In this document: in pieces, positions 22,606-36,300 of the stretch
Numbering within the stretch: the stretch's first letter is position 1
How the letters are laid out: each line of letters begins with the position of its first letter
Assembly: GCF_910589235.1 (NCBI RefSeq)
Contig: NC_060955.1
Location: forward strand, 18,912,212 to 18,976,211
DNA: 64,000 bases
Origin: Vespa crabro
Taxonomy: Eukaryota > Arthropoda > Insecta > Hymenoptera > Vespidae
Direction: 5' to 3'
Notes under the pieces: generated by a model
Databases searched by the model: none
Told to the model about the DNA's origin: nothing
Seen by the model: only the letters and a program-made list of their open reading frames with translations
Made by a program: the position numbers and the translations under genes

Positions 22606-22910
22606 CACCAACAATAAGAACATGAGTGATTCATGATCAATTTTGATGGACAAGGCCTCACTTTAAAGACGAAGATCTTATTTAGAGGGTAATTTAGGAC
22701 CCCGTTTTATCTAAATTTTGAAAAAGCTTTTTATTTGTGCATAAACTATGTTTGAAAAAATATCATTTTTAACATGATTTTTTTTTTCAAAGAATATAAA
22801 GCTTTTTTAAAAATTCAAAAAAGTAGGGTCCTAGATTAATCCTTCGTCTTTAAAATGAGATCTTATCCATTAAAATCGGTCAAGAATTACGTCTGTTTTC
22901 ATTGTTGGTG
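22606..22910. mobile_element. Foldback (MITE-like) element, 305 bp, TA-flanked
   Basis: Both ends are inverted copies: CACCAACAAT... at 22606 and ...ATTGTTGGTG ending at 22910. Each end is flanked by TA (22604-22605, 22911-22912), consistent with a TA target site as used by Tc1/mariner elements. The inverted similarity continues for about 125 bases inward: 'TTTTGATGGA', 'TTTAAAGACGAAG', 'TTTAGGACCC' and 'AAAAAGCTT' on the left have reverse complements on the right. The central loop is about 60 bases. There is no transposase ORF, so it is non-autonomous. It lies 79 bases past the KRI1 stop codon and is probably transcribed in that gene's 3' UTR as a long hairpin. Confidence 0.8.
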
Positions 22911-22989
22911 TAAACCATTATAAAAGCAGGGTTAATAAACAGCCTTAATAAACTTTTATATACAAATTTATAATTAAAAATTATAAGAA

Positions 22990-25915
22990 TTATAATTTCT
23001 GTTTTCCATATTTTAATTTGTTTTTTAATTTCTTCGCATTTATTCCATACATTTTCAATCTAGATGCATCCAATGCAGCTATTTGACTATTTGCCTCGTC
23101 TTGTTTATTCTTTTTAAATTTCTTTTTACCTATTTTGAATTTCTTTGTTTTCTGAATAGTATGTTTTTTATTCGAATTAAATTCATTAGAAATTGTCTTT
23201 ACATTTGATACCGTTTTTTCAACGTGTTTCTTATCGATCTTCGAATCTATTTCCATTTTTTCGACAGCATTCTGTTGAACATTTTTAATATCTTTTATTA
23301 AATTATTGTAAACGGTATCGTTTGTTTTTATTTTCTTGGATTCAATTTCATTGGAATGTTCTTTTTTCTTTCGCTTTCGCTTTTTATTATTTTTCGATTC
23401 TGTAATATTGGTAACTGTCGTATTTTCATCTTCATGTAATACTTTCGTAATTTCTTTCGTTTCCACATTTTCGTTAACTAATATTTGAACAGTATCGTCA
23501 TTATTATTTTTTATATCTTCCGAATGAATATTATTAGGTGTAACATTGTTAGATATAATAGAATTCTTCTTTTTACGTCGACGTTTCGTTTTTGTTTCGT
23601 TCGTTTTTGTTTCATCACTTTCATTAGATACTTCGGGCTCTTCAGGACTATCATAATTATAAAATAATTATATATAAAACTGAAATAATATAAATACATT
23701 ATGTATCAAAAATACTTACGCATATAAACTTTTAAGTATTTTTCGTTTTAGTGCCTCATTCTGAGCCTTTCGCTGATATTCCTTGACATGCGTTTGTTCT
23801 ACGTGTTCAGGCTTATACTGTAAAGCTTTTTTCAATGAACACCATTTGTTTAATTCTTTATCATCAGCCGTTAATATCTTATTAAAAAAAATAAAATAAT
23901 TTCATTAAATATTTAAAGTGACATTATTTGTCTATATTTATACATTTGAACACTTCATGTTTACCTCTTCAACTGTTAAACCATAATCATTTGGAACAAC
24001 TTTCCTATATTTAAATCTACATGGTAAATCACCAATTACATCCTCATAATCTAATCCATAATACTGATCAAAGTATTCCTCATAGGATGGATGTTTCATT
24101 GGATCAAATTTTGGTTTTTCTTTTGCTATAATTTCAGCAAATCTAGTACGTCTTCTTCGTTTTTTCTTTTTCGTCCCTTCCACTAATTCTGATTGAAAGT
24201 TCTGTGTCCCATCGTAATCTGCGTCCATCTAATATGAAAACATGCAAAATTAACACTATGATATATATTGTAAATTAATAATGCAGTATATAAAATCGTT
24301 ACATTGAAGTCTGGATCTTCACAATGTGGTGTATCGTATTCATTATCAACAATTTCATCGACATGGGGATCAAAATCGTCCCAATTTTTATCAACCCCTA
24401 ATTCTTCATCAATATCTGGAAATTCAGGCTTTATATCATCTTCTGGTACAGCATAATATTCTTCATCAAAAATTTCTGTCATCTTTCGATCATGTTCTGC
24501 TGGATCAAAATCTCCTTCCAAATCGATATCATTAAAATGTATATCATCATTTCCTATAAGCAAAGCAATAAATTATAAATCCAATAACTTTTTATTATAA
24601 TAAATATCATTGTAATACTTTCACTTATATTTTATACCTGTTATTTCTTTAAGTTTTTCTATTTTCTCTTCTATTTCTTTCCTTTTTAATGCCTTTAATT
24701 GTTTCAATTCCTCCTTCTTACGTATTTTTTCTTCTTGTTTTCTTTTTTTCAATTCTACTCTCTTTTGTGCTCTGCGAGTATCTTTTTTTCTAAGTGAGCT
24801 TTCCATTGTCCGTGGATACCTATAAAAATAAATTATAAATAAAGAAATTAATAATTATAATTAACTAGGATTACTTATTAATAATCATATACCTTTTAAT
24901 AAATTCTTGATCAGGTTCTTCAAACCTAAAATTATATTTATGTTCAAATTCTTCTTGCTTATTTATTTGATTTTCATCTTCTGACAAATTTTCATCACTG
25001 TCATGAACCATTTCATTATAATTTAAATCTTCAATAGAAGATTCTTTATTTAAAAATTTCTGATTAAGCACATAATCTCGTAAAAACTTTTCATTTGGAT
25101 CTAATTTAGGATCAGTCCAAAAATCACGCAATGATTTAAATTCTTCTTGTTCTTTAGGATCAATATCCTTTTGTTGTCCTTTTAACCATTCTTTATAAGC
25201 TTCTTCTTCCTGTATAATCATAAAACATTTAATGTGTAGAATAACTATCATAATTTCTATTTCAGAATAAATACAATAATTAATTTACCTGCTGTTTCTC
25301 TGTTTCACTTTTTTCCTTTGGCTTTAAGAGCTCAGTATCTTCATCTTCATCTTCATCATTAAATGCTTTCTTAAAACTTTCTTTAAGTAAACGTTCCTCC
25401 TCTGTATATGTTGGATCTTTCTTCTGTTCTATCTCAATTTCATCTTCAGTATCACTGTATTTTCCTTCTCTTTCAGTTATGATTTTACGTTCATAGTCTC
25501 TTAGAAACATAACTTTTTCTTTTTTCTTCTTTTTCTTTTCTTCATTTTTTTCTGCTTCATTTGCTTGATCTTCTACGTTATTAAAAAATGTTGTCTTTTT
25601 ATCATATATAAGAGGATCTTTTTTCTTTAAACGAGCTAACGTTCTATAGAATTCTTTATCGAATTGTTCATTTAATTTCTAGAATTAATCGATATCAAGT
25701 TAATAAAAGATAAAAATTGTTATTAAATAAATATTTAATTAAATAAATATAATTTTATCACATACATCTCCTTCGCTATCTTCTTCAGAAGAACTAGAAC
25801 TAGAATCGGATTCTGCTTCTTCTTCATCTAAACTTACAGCAGTATTCAAATCTACACCATACTTTGTTTTCACTGTATTATTAACACAAATAAAATATTT
25901 AATAATATTTATTAA

Positions 25916-25956
<41 letters not shown>

Positions 25957-26106
25957 TTATAATAATATATTAAATTATAAATGCTTACACTTATTAAGTT
26001 CTTCCTTTTTACGAAAATTATCATAATTCTGAGCATAATCCGTATTTACTTTTAACTCTTTATCAGAGTCGGAATTATCACCAATAAACAATGTTGGCAT
26101 TGTCAT
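22990..26106 (-). CDS. KRI1: KRI1 homolog, ribosome biogenesis factor
   Basis: KRI1 acts in the nucleolus with KRR1 in 40S ribosomal subunit assembly (yeast knowledge). Nine exons on the - strand: 26106-25989, 25872-25766, 25678-25289, 25209-24893, 24819-24638, 24553-24303, 24228-23965, 23877-23720, 23647-22990; 814 aa, all phases consistent and all introns GT-AG. Seen: acidic and Lys-rich low-complexity stretches; 'FLRDYERK' and 'FWTDPKLDPNEKFLRDYVLN' in the middle; the C-terminal Kri1 hallmark 'EEYFDQYYGLDYEDVIGDLP' then 'CRFKYR.VVPNDYGLT' (exon 7); and a basic tail ending KLKYGKQKL. The start is the first of two close ATGs (MTMPTLFIGD). It is divergently arranged with SCYL2, 1.3 kb apart. 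Confident on identity; the last exon is poorly conserved low complexity. Confidence 0.9.
25920..25965. repeat. TA microsatellite in KRI1 intron 1
   Basis: A run of TA dinucleotides within the first KRI1 intron. Confidence 0.8.
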
Positions 26107-27397
26107 TTAAATACATAAAATATTTTTTACAAATTAAAAAATAGATATATTTTCATACATTATTTTACTTTGCCATTTAGGTTAGATCAGGTTAAATCTG
26201 CCATGTGTTCTGTACAGCGCCTCGAAAGCAGTGACATCATTACAAGTGTCAATACTACTAATGTAAGTACTTACACATACATATGTAATAAAAAAATTTT
26301 ATAAATAATTCCGAATGAATATTAATTTATCAGCAATAAAATACTTCTCTGAAATTGTCTTTACACTAGAAATGTAAATAAATCTTACAAGTTTATATTA
26401 ATGTAAATTGTATTACTATAAGATTAAGTGAAATATTCATGAAATAAATGATTAACTGTTTAATTATTAAAGCTTTTCTTTACATTCCGACGAGTAAGAA
26501 TCGCATCTCTCTATAATAAACTAATCTTTGAACAATATTACCATTATTCGGTATCGAAGATTTCTGTTTCAGCAATATAAAGTAGATTTCTTTGATCAAC
26601 AGTAATGATAAACATTAAAGTACTTACATTTTACATGTTTAATTATACTTCGACAGTAATATAATATATTTTGTTCTACTTATTTTTACCATTATATTTA
26701 CATATTTCGTAATTCAATATATGCATTTATTTTCTTTCTATTGTTGTTGCTATTATGTTTTGAGTTAATGACTGTTTAAACAGCTCTTCAATAAGTTGAA
26801 TTATATTATAAGCAAACACTTTACAATTAAACTATCTTCAAAAAAATATAATTTGGCAAAAATATGATTTTTGCTTTTTTTTATTATATACAAAAATTTC
26901 TTTCACAGCTAGGTCGATTAAAGAAAGAGGGATATAACCTAAATGTATGTACCGATACAATGATCGCATATTGAGAACGGTTTCCCTATTGCACTTGTAG
27001 TTCATATTTTGTCCATACGTGTCGCTAGAATCGCGTTTACTATGAACGAAAGGCATTGAACAATCTTAAATGTTTATAAGTAAAATCTGTAATAATCTAT
27101 TATCTATTGTACGAATATTATCTTATCAGTAAACTAAAACTTACTTAGTAAAAAACAATTGTTCCTAGAAAGGAATCAAATATTAAGAGTAATCCTGACA
27201 GGTGACTCATACGATACAGCAGAATCAATTTGTTTGTTAAGTGACAGTTCGAACAATTTGTAAGTTATCGAAGGGAATTTCGATAAAGAAAATATTAATA
27301 AGTTTAATTGAGTTTTTTGTGAAAGTAATAAAAATCAGTTTAAATTATTATCAAAAATATTATATGATCTATCAATCTTTCTATATAAAATATTAAA
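26107..27397. promoter_or_regulatory. Divergent intergenic region between KRI1 and SCYL2
   Basis: It separates two start codons pointing away from each other, so both promoters must lie here or in unseen 5' exons. It is AT-rich without obvious TATA or initiator consensus at a defined distance. The segment near 26215-26245, directly outside KRI1, is the most GC-rich part. No ORF is supported. Confidence 0.4.
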
Positions 27398-30300
27398 ATG
27401 GATGTTCTAACCAAATTAAGAAATACCGTAAGCAATACTATTACTAATACTGTACATAATACAGCATATGGCCTTTCGCAATTATCCAGTGTTCTACCTG
27501 GTAATCCTGTAACTAGAGAATTCGAAGTAATTGCTCATATAGCTAGTGCAGGACCAGGTTTATTATGGAAGGTTTATAGTGGTTACAAAAAGTCAACGAA
27601 GCAAGAAGCAGCTATATTTTTATTTGAGAAACGTATTCTGGAAAGATGGTCATCGAAAACAGATAGAGAACTTATATTGGAAACGTTAAAGCGTGGAATA
27701 ATGCAATTAACAAAATTAAGACATCCACAAATATTAACTGTTCAACATCCACTCGAAGAATCGAGAGACAGTCTTGCATTTGCTACTGAACCGGTCTTTG
27801 CTAGTTTAGCTAATGCATTAGGTAATTTGGAAAATGTTCCACAACCACTTCCGACAAACCTAAGGAATTATAAACTTCTTGATATTGAAATACGTTATGG
27901 GCTCTTACAACTTGGCGAAGGACTTGCATTTTTACATGGGGATGTAAAGCTTCTACATCAAAATTTGTGTCCTGAATCAATAGTTATTAATTCACATGGT
28001 GTATGGAAAATATTTGGTTTTGATTTTTGTGCCTTGAATCAAAGTACAGATAGCAAACAGGTAAATTATATCAAATAAATCATGCATAAATTAGATTTAT
28101 TTTATTAATTATTTTATATATATATTTGCTTTTAGCCAAGTTGGTCATATACAGAATATGATCCTACCGCTCCATATGTGACATGCCCTCAACTAGATTA
28201 TCAAGCTCCTGAATGCATATTGGCAAGCAGTAATAGTCCATCAAGTGACATATTTTCTTTAGGCATGTTAATTTATGTTATACATTCTCCAGATAATCGT
28301 CCACTTCATGAATCACAAAATGATTTGTCCAGGTGTAAACGTTTCTTAGAAAGTTTTAAAGGATCTGCTGTGTCGTCTAAATTATTTTCAGTTCCAGAAA
28401 ATCTAAGAGATACTGCTAAACTAATGTTAAGTCATAGCCCTGAATTAAGGCCAGATCCCCATCAATTTATTAAGGTAAATATTATTTAAAAACATTTACT
28501 TTAAATTTACTTACAATGATATAATACAAATATATTTTATTTTTAACACATAATCATATAATTTAGATCGAATATTTTATGGATATCGGAGTGAAAACAT
28601 TGAATTATTTGGACAAATTATTTCAATGGGATAATCTCCAAAAGTCACAATTTTATAAAGGTCTTCCACAAGTTTTAAAACAACTACCACATCGCGTCAT
28701 ACTTCATAGAGTATTACCATCATTGTATAAAGAATTGGTAAATCCACCAATGATACCATTCGTATTACCAAGTATTTTACAAGTTATGGAATCTTGTGAG
28801 ATAGAAGAATTCAGAGAACATATTCTTCCTAATTTAAAACCTGTTCTTGCATTAGAGGATCCACCACAGGTGAAATACTATCTTTTTAATAATATTGTTA
28901 CAATTCGTTTTATTATACATTTCTTCTAATTTATTCCATTACTTTTTATAGATCAGTCTAGTGCTAATGCAACAAGTAAATTTGCTTTTAAAGTTGTGTC
29001 CTGCAGATGTTATTAAAAGTGATATAGTTCCTATGCTTACGCGCGCTTTAGAATCAGGATGGGAACAACTTCAAGAACTTTGTTTAACAGCATTGCCAAA
29101 CATAGTAACTATGATTGAAGGACCAGTTATGAAAAATGCAATACTACCTAAAATAAAAAAGATTTGTTTAAATAAAAAAACGAATGGTAGTGCAACTTTA
29201 GGAATCCGTGTTAACTGTTTATTATGTCTTGCAAAAATGTTGCCAAATTTTGACCGCTGGTTGGTTTATGATGAGATATTGCCACTTCTTCAAGAAATTC
29301 CTCATACAGGAGAACCTGCTATTTTAATGGCTATTATAGGTATGTTATTTGTAGTATATATTTTACTATAATATTATTTTAAATATGTTTATTTGTTTTT
29401 AGGAATATATAGATTATTATTGACACATAGCAAAATGGGCATTAGTAAAGAAATATTAGCAACAAAAGTATTACCTTTTTTGTTGCCACTTTGTATAGAG
29501 CAAAACCTTAGCTCATCACAATTTGAAACACTTTCTACATTGGTGATCGATATGATTAATAGAGTAACTACAGAACATAGAGAAGCTCTTAAACAACTAG
29601 ATGCTGTACGACGTGAAACACAACAGTTTGAAAAAGAATTATCAGCAACAACACAAATTACATTCCCACAACAAAATATATTAAATGATATCAATGTAAC
29701 AGCACAGAAACCATCTATAAATATGGTAAAACAGTGTGTTGGTATGGAGAATGGATTAACAATAGAAGAAAAGTTTAGGTATAATCATGAAAAATGATGT
29801 TCAATATAAAATTAATCTTATATACATACAACAAAATGTACACAATGTGTACTTTTATAATGCATTTTTATTTTAATTTAGATTGGCACAACAACAAGAA
29901 ACTCATCAAAGATTACAATCTCAAGAGCCATTAACGCCGAAAACAATCTCATCAATTTCCAAGCCACAACCTAAAGATTTAACAGCAACGTTACTGAAAA
30001 ATAATTTAGATGAATTAAATTTATCAGCATCTAAGTCTCCGAATTCGCAATCAAATTATATTGGTCAAAATTTAAATACAACATGGAATAATCATAATAC
30101 AAATCAATTAAATTCACAATTTTTGACATCACCCATGTCAAGTCAAATGATGAATTGGACCATGAATAATACTACTTCATCTACAAATTGGAATTCGAAT
30201 CAAACTTCATGGAACATGATGACGTCTCCTAATAATTTAAATTCAAGTTGGGCTCCACAAACGAATCTTACAAGGAAGACAGAATATGGATCAAAAGTAA

Positions 30301-30398
30301 ATTCTCAGATACTTCAACCAATGGCTTCACCACCTAATTTACAAATACAAACAAAAACGAATTTATCTAATCAAGATATTATGGATCTACTTAGTTAG
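27398..30398 (+). CDS. SCYL2: SCYL2 homolog, SCY1-like pseudokinase
   Basis: SCYL2 (CVAK104) is a catalytically weak kinase-like protein of clathrin-coated vesicles and endosome-Golgi trafficking. Six exons: 27398-28060, 28136-28474, 28567-28869, 28952-29339, 29403-29778, 29882-30398; 861 aa, phases consistent. Seen: the N-terminal 'MDVLTKLRNTVSNT' start; a kinase-like domain from about residue 30 with 'FLFEKR'; 'HQNLCPES' where active kinases have HRDLKPEN; and 'IFGFDF' where DFG is expected, so catalytic residues are degenerate as is usual for SCYL proteins. A HEAT-repeat-like region follows ('LPSILQVMESCEIEEFREHI', 'LCLTALPNIV'), then a coiled-coil-like part and a Ser/Asn/Gln-rich tail ending DIMDLLS. 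The length is close to vertebrate SCYL2. Confidence 0.92.
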
Positions 30399-32637
30399 TG
30401 AATAAAAATTACGTGCAATATTAAATTCACGATACAAATTATGATTAATTGTTTAACGATATAAATAATCGTTTTGTCTAGAATTTTAATACATTTGAAT
30501 GATTTGGCAGTAAAAGAATAATACATATGTACTATTAAATTCTGATAGATCATTCCAGTTATCACAAAAAAAAGGATTAAAAACGCTTCAGTTTTCGTAC
30601 TACAATAATTATAAAATCAGAATTTCAGAAAAATTCAATTTAATTATTTAAATAAATTTGCATCATTATTACAGAATCGCTATTATAGGTATTCATGCCA
30701 ACAATTTATATCCATACATATCCATGAAATATATAGCACGATAATTGATATTATTTCATTTAATGATTTATTTAATTTTTTAATTTATGTGATAGGTACC
30801 CATCGAGATATGATCATGTTATATTGTAATTGGCATAAAGGGTTGACGAATTTGGTCATATTTGTAATCTCTAAATACATCACTCTCTGTCTAATTTAAC
30901 TCCTATGAATTGATTGTATAAATCAATATTTTTTATCGATTCATACAATTTACTGATACTATGATACTACTTTGAATAAAAAATAAATTTATTATTCTTT
31001 AAAAATAATAATAAAACGATGTAATACATTAAGATTAGTAAAGAGTAAAAAAAAGTTGACTAATATTTCTCGCATTAAGAAAATATTTTCCTTATTCTTT
31101 CCGTAACTCTGTTCTCTTTGATAGTAATGAAAAATTATTAATTTCTAAAAATAGAAAATAATTACTCAAAATACCGTTCGTGTATATACATAGGAAGCAA
31201 GTCCAATTAGTTGGACGCGAGAGGACAATCCACTCGACGGTGCTATTTCTATGAAAAGAAATCGTATTCGAGTGGCATTACTGGGTGTACACTAATTGTT
31301 CGACCCTTTTCATACTTTCTTTCGAAAAACGTAATTGCCGAGAGAGCGTGTGGCTCGTGCGAATCGGAGCCGTTCATGCGTTCATTCATCGAAGGCAGCC
31401 TTCTGTCATAATCCTCACCCCCGACAAGCGGCGGCACCCTTGCGACTAAGGGGTGGGAATTACTGGCAAAGAGGGGGTGCCTCTTCCACCCCAACTTTAG
31501 TTGCGAACGTGCGCGTCACCTCGACGGAGTACTTTTTCACGTTTAACTCCATCCTAACGTCTATGTATGTATGTCGACGTCTAGCGTCCACCGGATTATT
31601 TACTAAATACATTTCTCTTATGGCTTTCGCCATTTTGATTCGTTCATACGATGAACATCGAAATATTCCTTTTCTTTTTATAAAGGATAAAAAGAGATTT
31701 TATTTTCATAGAAGTGTGTGCTCCTGTGACGTTTGTAATTTTATCCGATACGCCTTTCGATATCGATTTCAGTAAACTCTACGGCTTACCATTGCCCTTC
31801 TCTTCTCCCTGTCAAGAAGTTGCTTATAGTACACCATCGTTCTTTTCGTCTTTCCATACACCATACGATATTGTTGTCTTAGACCGATAATATTTATAGT
31901 ATATACACGTCAACGTGGACGCGCTTGAATATCGTTTACTTTTATAATTTTATGCGAATTATTTTTTTATGGGAATTTCGACATAAATTCTCATTACGAT
32001 GGAAAACTTTCGTCTTGGGAAGATGTGTGTACATCGGTGTGTATCATATGACAGGGAGAATGCAATAAATGTAAGTAAAGAATTATTATTAACAAATCAT
32101 ATTTAAAATTAATAGATAGATTGTTTAAAGGTCGTATATAAAATTTGTATTCAAACAAAATGTTTTTTTCTTATTTTTATATTAATATATACATTTTTTA
32201 TATATTACACTGAAATAATATATTTTAATATATTTTTTAGTGTAATGTAATTATGATTCTATAATATTTGAAATTATTTAATAAATATAGTAAAAAGTAA
32301 TTTGTTACAATATAGGATACATTTAACTTTCCAGATATGTATAATGCATTATGCAATGCATTTTTAATTCACTTTTTCTTATCATGTTTTGCGTGTATAT
32401 TCTGTGATACACGCAACTCATCGTTTAATTACAAGTTGCAGATTCTCTTTTTATAATATCGGAAATTGATAATCTTAGTATTATGATATAATTATAAGTA
32501 GAGTAAAAAATGTATAAAGTGAAAATCATTATGGATACAATTTTTTTAAAACATATCACAGATTTTACAATAAGTAAATCGTTTATCTCAAGTTATACTA
32601 ATTAAAAATAGAATTCTGTATTTTGAGTGACGTTATC

Positions 32638-32688
<51 letters not shown>

Positions 32689-33317
32689 CATAATTTTTTT
32701 ATAATAAAATTTATAATAAAATATAATCTTTTATTATATTCTAACACAGCGAACAATCAATACTCTGCGAATTCATCATACTTAACGAGTAAACACTAAG
32801 AAAGAATAAAATTTCCTTTCACGTTGAAAATAAAGAAAAGAAAAAAAAAGAAAAGGATTCTGCAAGTTCCGAAGATCGAATGCCCAGAATGACCACAGAA
32901 ATTTTTCAACATGGCGGTAATGAATCTGTCTCCTCTTGTCACGCAATGCAGGGTGTGAAACATAGCAGGGAACATTGTACCATTGTAAATTGAACGAGAA
33001 TATTTTGAAAAACGTTCAAAATATAAATTAAAAAATAAAACGAGACAGATTGTATCTATCTCTATTCTCTCAACGAACAAATAAAAGGATCACTATTATG
33101 AAAGTTTCGCGAGATGTAATATGATTAGCAAGAAAATGTAATTACGACTTTTTTAAACGAAAAACAAAAACAATCGGTACGATCTTATAACGTTAATCGT
33201 ATGAAATAATATTATCTTTCGTTTCGTAAATTAGATAAATTGTTAGATGATAAACGGGATGACATCGAATGATTTTATAGGGATCATCGTCTGCAAAACA
33301 AAGTCGAGAAAGTGGAG
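30399..33317. other. Intergenic; GC-richer block at 31190-31560 and TA repeat
   Basis: Mostly AT-rich and non-coding. Bases 31190-31560 are clearly GC- and CpG-richer than the flanks, with open frames on both strands (31211-31411 +, 31249-31494 -, 31335-31775 +) that match nothing I know. They may include a noncoding first exon or promoter for the gene at 33318. A TA microsatellite lies at 32643-32687. The ORF at 32796-33080 (-) looks random. Confidence 0.45.
32643..32687. repeat. TA microsatellite
   Basis: About 22 TA units in an AT-rich intergenic stretch. Confidence 0.9.
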
Positions 33318-36300
33318 ATGACTTGGTCATTTGAATGGTCAACGCTAGGAGTATTGATTATTCTTCTCCTTAACTGTGGTAATTATTTGCGTGCTTATGC
33401 GCGCAGTCATTAGTCCAAGCATGCACTATACCCCGTGTTTACGTTTTTACGTAAAAATATTTCCAAATTTTGAGGATCTTTAAATGTACATAGTTTCAAA
33501 GGAAGAAAGAAAAGAAACAGAAAAATTAGCGCTACATTTTCATCGATCGATCATTTGATCATAGGTACATCAAGATCGATCGCGAGTCTCAACGAGCCAA
33601 TTTTACTCAAAGTTATTGTTCCTGCATCACACGTTGCATTGTCAGGCGATCTCACAGTTTTTATATTGGAATCGTCACAGGAAAGATTTTCCACGATTCC
33701 CACCGAAATTCAAACGGAAAAAGAAATTACCGAAGAAGAAAATAGTACTGAAAGTTTTGATTCAACGACGGATAATCCTCTCGTTTTAAGGTAAAGTTAT
33801 CTTTTCCTTTACACTTTCTTTTTTTTTTATCATCACGATTCTTTCTTAAAAAATGAATACAACTCCGTCTCTGAACAAATCGAACTGGCACGACCTACAT
33901 ATGTAATTCTGCGGATTATTTAATACTTATGTATTTCTATAAATTCGATATATCTTAGGGTATTATTTCTGGATGGTCTCACGTCTGAATTAATCGGCGA
34001 GTTTCCATTGGATACTTTGCCACAAAAGGGTGAAAATGTTACTCTAACGATACCATGTGGATTTTTTTCAAGAGGAGGTACTTATACTTTGCAACTTCAA
34101 TATAAACTTTCCACAGTACCATCGAAGATTACGGATATCGCCGATTTGTCCACCATTCAGGTATTGATCCTTCAATATCGTCTTGACAAGTATCTTCAGA
34201 TAAAACTATAAAAAAAAAAATGTTAATCATTTTTCTTTAGATGAGCAATGCCTTAGACGTAAAGTGGCCAACGCCGTCTCTTTTTTTGGAACGTCAAAGA
34301 TTCACAACTTATCCAAACGAACCGATCTCAGCAACATTAAGATACAGCGAGATCTCTTGCGAACCTTCCGAAAAGGTTCCAGCTGCGGCATATACTTTAC
34401 AATTAATTTATTGCGGTTCCAGTACAATTGCCTGTGATCCACAAAACAAAAGTCGTGTGCAAGTAAGTGAAAAAAATAGACATTACAAATTGTAACACAC
34501 GTAATACTTCATTATTCCACCATAGGTCCTTTATCATGATGAAATAACAGGATTTCCAACACAAAAGCATATTATTCTACGTTGCGAGTATTTCGGACTT
34601 GCCGGTGATTATGCTCTTAGATTGAAAGCATCTCCAGTTAATCCTAATGCACCAACAACGAGTGCATACATCAAAGTAAGTTTTAGTTTCTTATATATCA
34701 TCAAGGATGTATAACAAATTGAACACATAATTCTTAAAGAAATAAAAAAAGAGCGAATCAGATACATTGACATTGTCATTTGCTCTTTTATTGCCTATAT
34801 TTTTCGCATAAAAAATATTTGATCGTATAAAAATTTTTATAAATTTTTTTACATAGGTTGATTGGTCGGAAGAGTTTGTCTTCAGTGTCCATGCACGATC
34901 GATTTATCCTTGCGAAGGATCAGGAGGAGTGCCAGTTATATTCGAATATCCATCTTGCCGCTTACAAGGGGATCGTGTGCGAGTTTATGGTCGCCTTAGG
35001 GCCGACGTTCGATCGCTTGCACCACCTTCCACTCTTCATTACATAGCGGAGCTTAAAGCTATGCCGGGAAAACACACATTGACCTTCGAATGCGACATTT
35101 TTACGGAAAAATTCATCGAGTATTGTTTCGTTTATGTCAGCCAGGCTATCACAGGGGCGATGGCCGAAGTGAAACTCTCTTGTATCCCTACATTTCCCCT
35201 TCAAGGTCAGTAATATTCACGAATATAGCAATTACGAATCGTAACACGGTTTCTTTCATACGTTAACATATGTTTCTTTGACGCTCAGAAAATGATGCTG
35301 GTGGTTGGGGACCGTGGAGTCCGTGGACACCGTGCAGCAGTTCCTGCATAGGTGGAATTCGCAATCGTTATAGATTTTGCGACACTCCTCCGCCAAGATA
35401 CGGTGCTAAATTTTGTCAGGTTTGATTCGTTCTTCTTGATTCAGCTGCAGAGTTTGATTTGTATTCGTAATAACTTTTTTTTATTTTAGGGAAAAGCCGT
35501 CGAGACGGAATCTTGTGGTGGTTCTCAATGGCTCGATTTACGAGATACATGGAATATGGCTGATTGGGAATGTCACCATGGTGCTGAATTAGCAGCAATA
35601 CGACCGGAAGTTACCGCACAGATCGGAGTAAAGTGTCGTTGTGGATGTTTAATCACTCTTGGAGAGGAAAATTCGAGAAAAATTTTAGCAGCTAATACAC
35701 AGGCCTGTCCTGGCCGATCGTTTTGGTTGGTAGAGGTAGGTCCATCTCGAGATGACGTATTCAACGATAGTATTGATCGAAATTCTCTTTTATATTTGCA
35801 ATGCAAACAGGCAAGACCAAACTTTGTAGTCAGACTGCACGTAGATCAAGCACAGTTTCCATGTCCAGGACAATATTTCCGTGTCCGTGACGGTGATTCA
35901 TTGAGCGCAGATCTTCTAACAGATATAGCCTTTGATAAGTCTCTTCCTCCAACGAAAACAGTTATTTCTACTGGTGAACATTTACTACTGGAGTTCTCAA
36001 GTGACGAAATAACAGCAGCTGGTGAATCTTGCGTCGGTGGTTTCTTAGCTCATGCTGTTATTCTTTGTATGTATATTTAGAAAGCTTTGTACGTATATGT
36101 AACGTTTGCATTTGCTTTATTGTATTATTTGTAGATAAGCCACGAGAAGGGAATCAAACGTTAATGTCGGTGCCTTTTAAACGTAATTCCACGTCCGTTG
36201 TTGGTGAATGGATATTTTGGATGACACCTGCCCACTTAGCTGCAGCGTCTTTATTAATGTTAATATTTTTCGTATCTATTTCTCTAGCATTGCAATTTGC

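Noticed and set aside
23485..23667. Plus-strand ORF inside KRI1
   Set aside because: Shadow of the KRI1 last exon on the other strand.
29389..29694. Minus-strand ORF over SCYL2 exon 5
   Set aside because: Antisense shadow of a well-supported coding exon.
31335..31775. 146-codon plus-strand ORF in the GC-richer block
   Set aside because: Basic, composition-driven, with competing frames on both strands; no recognisable domain.
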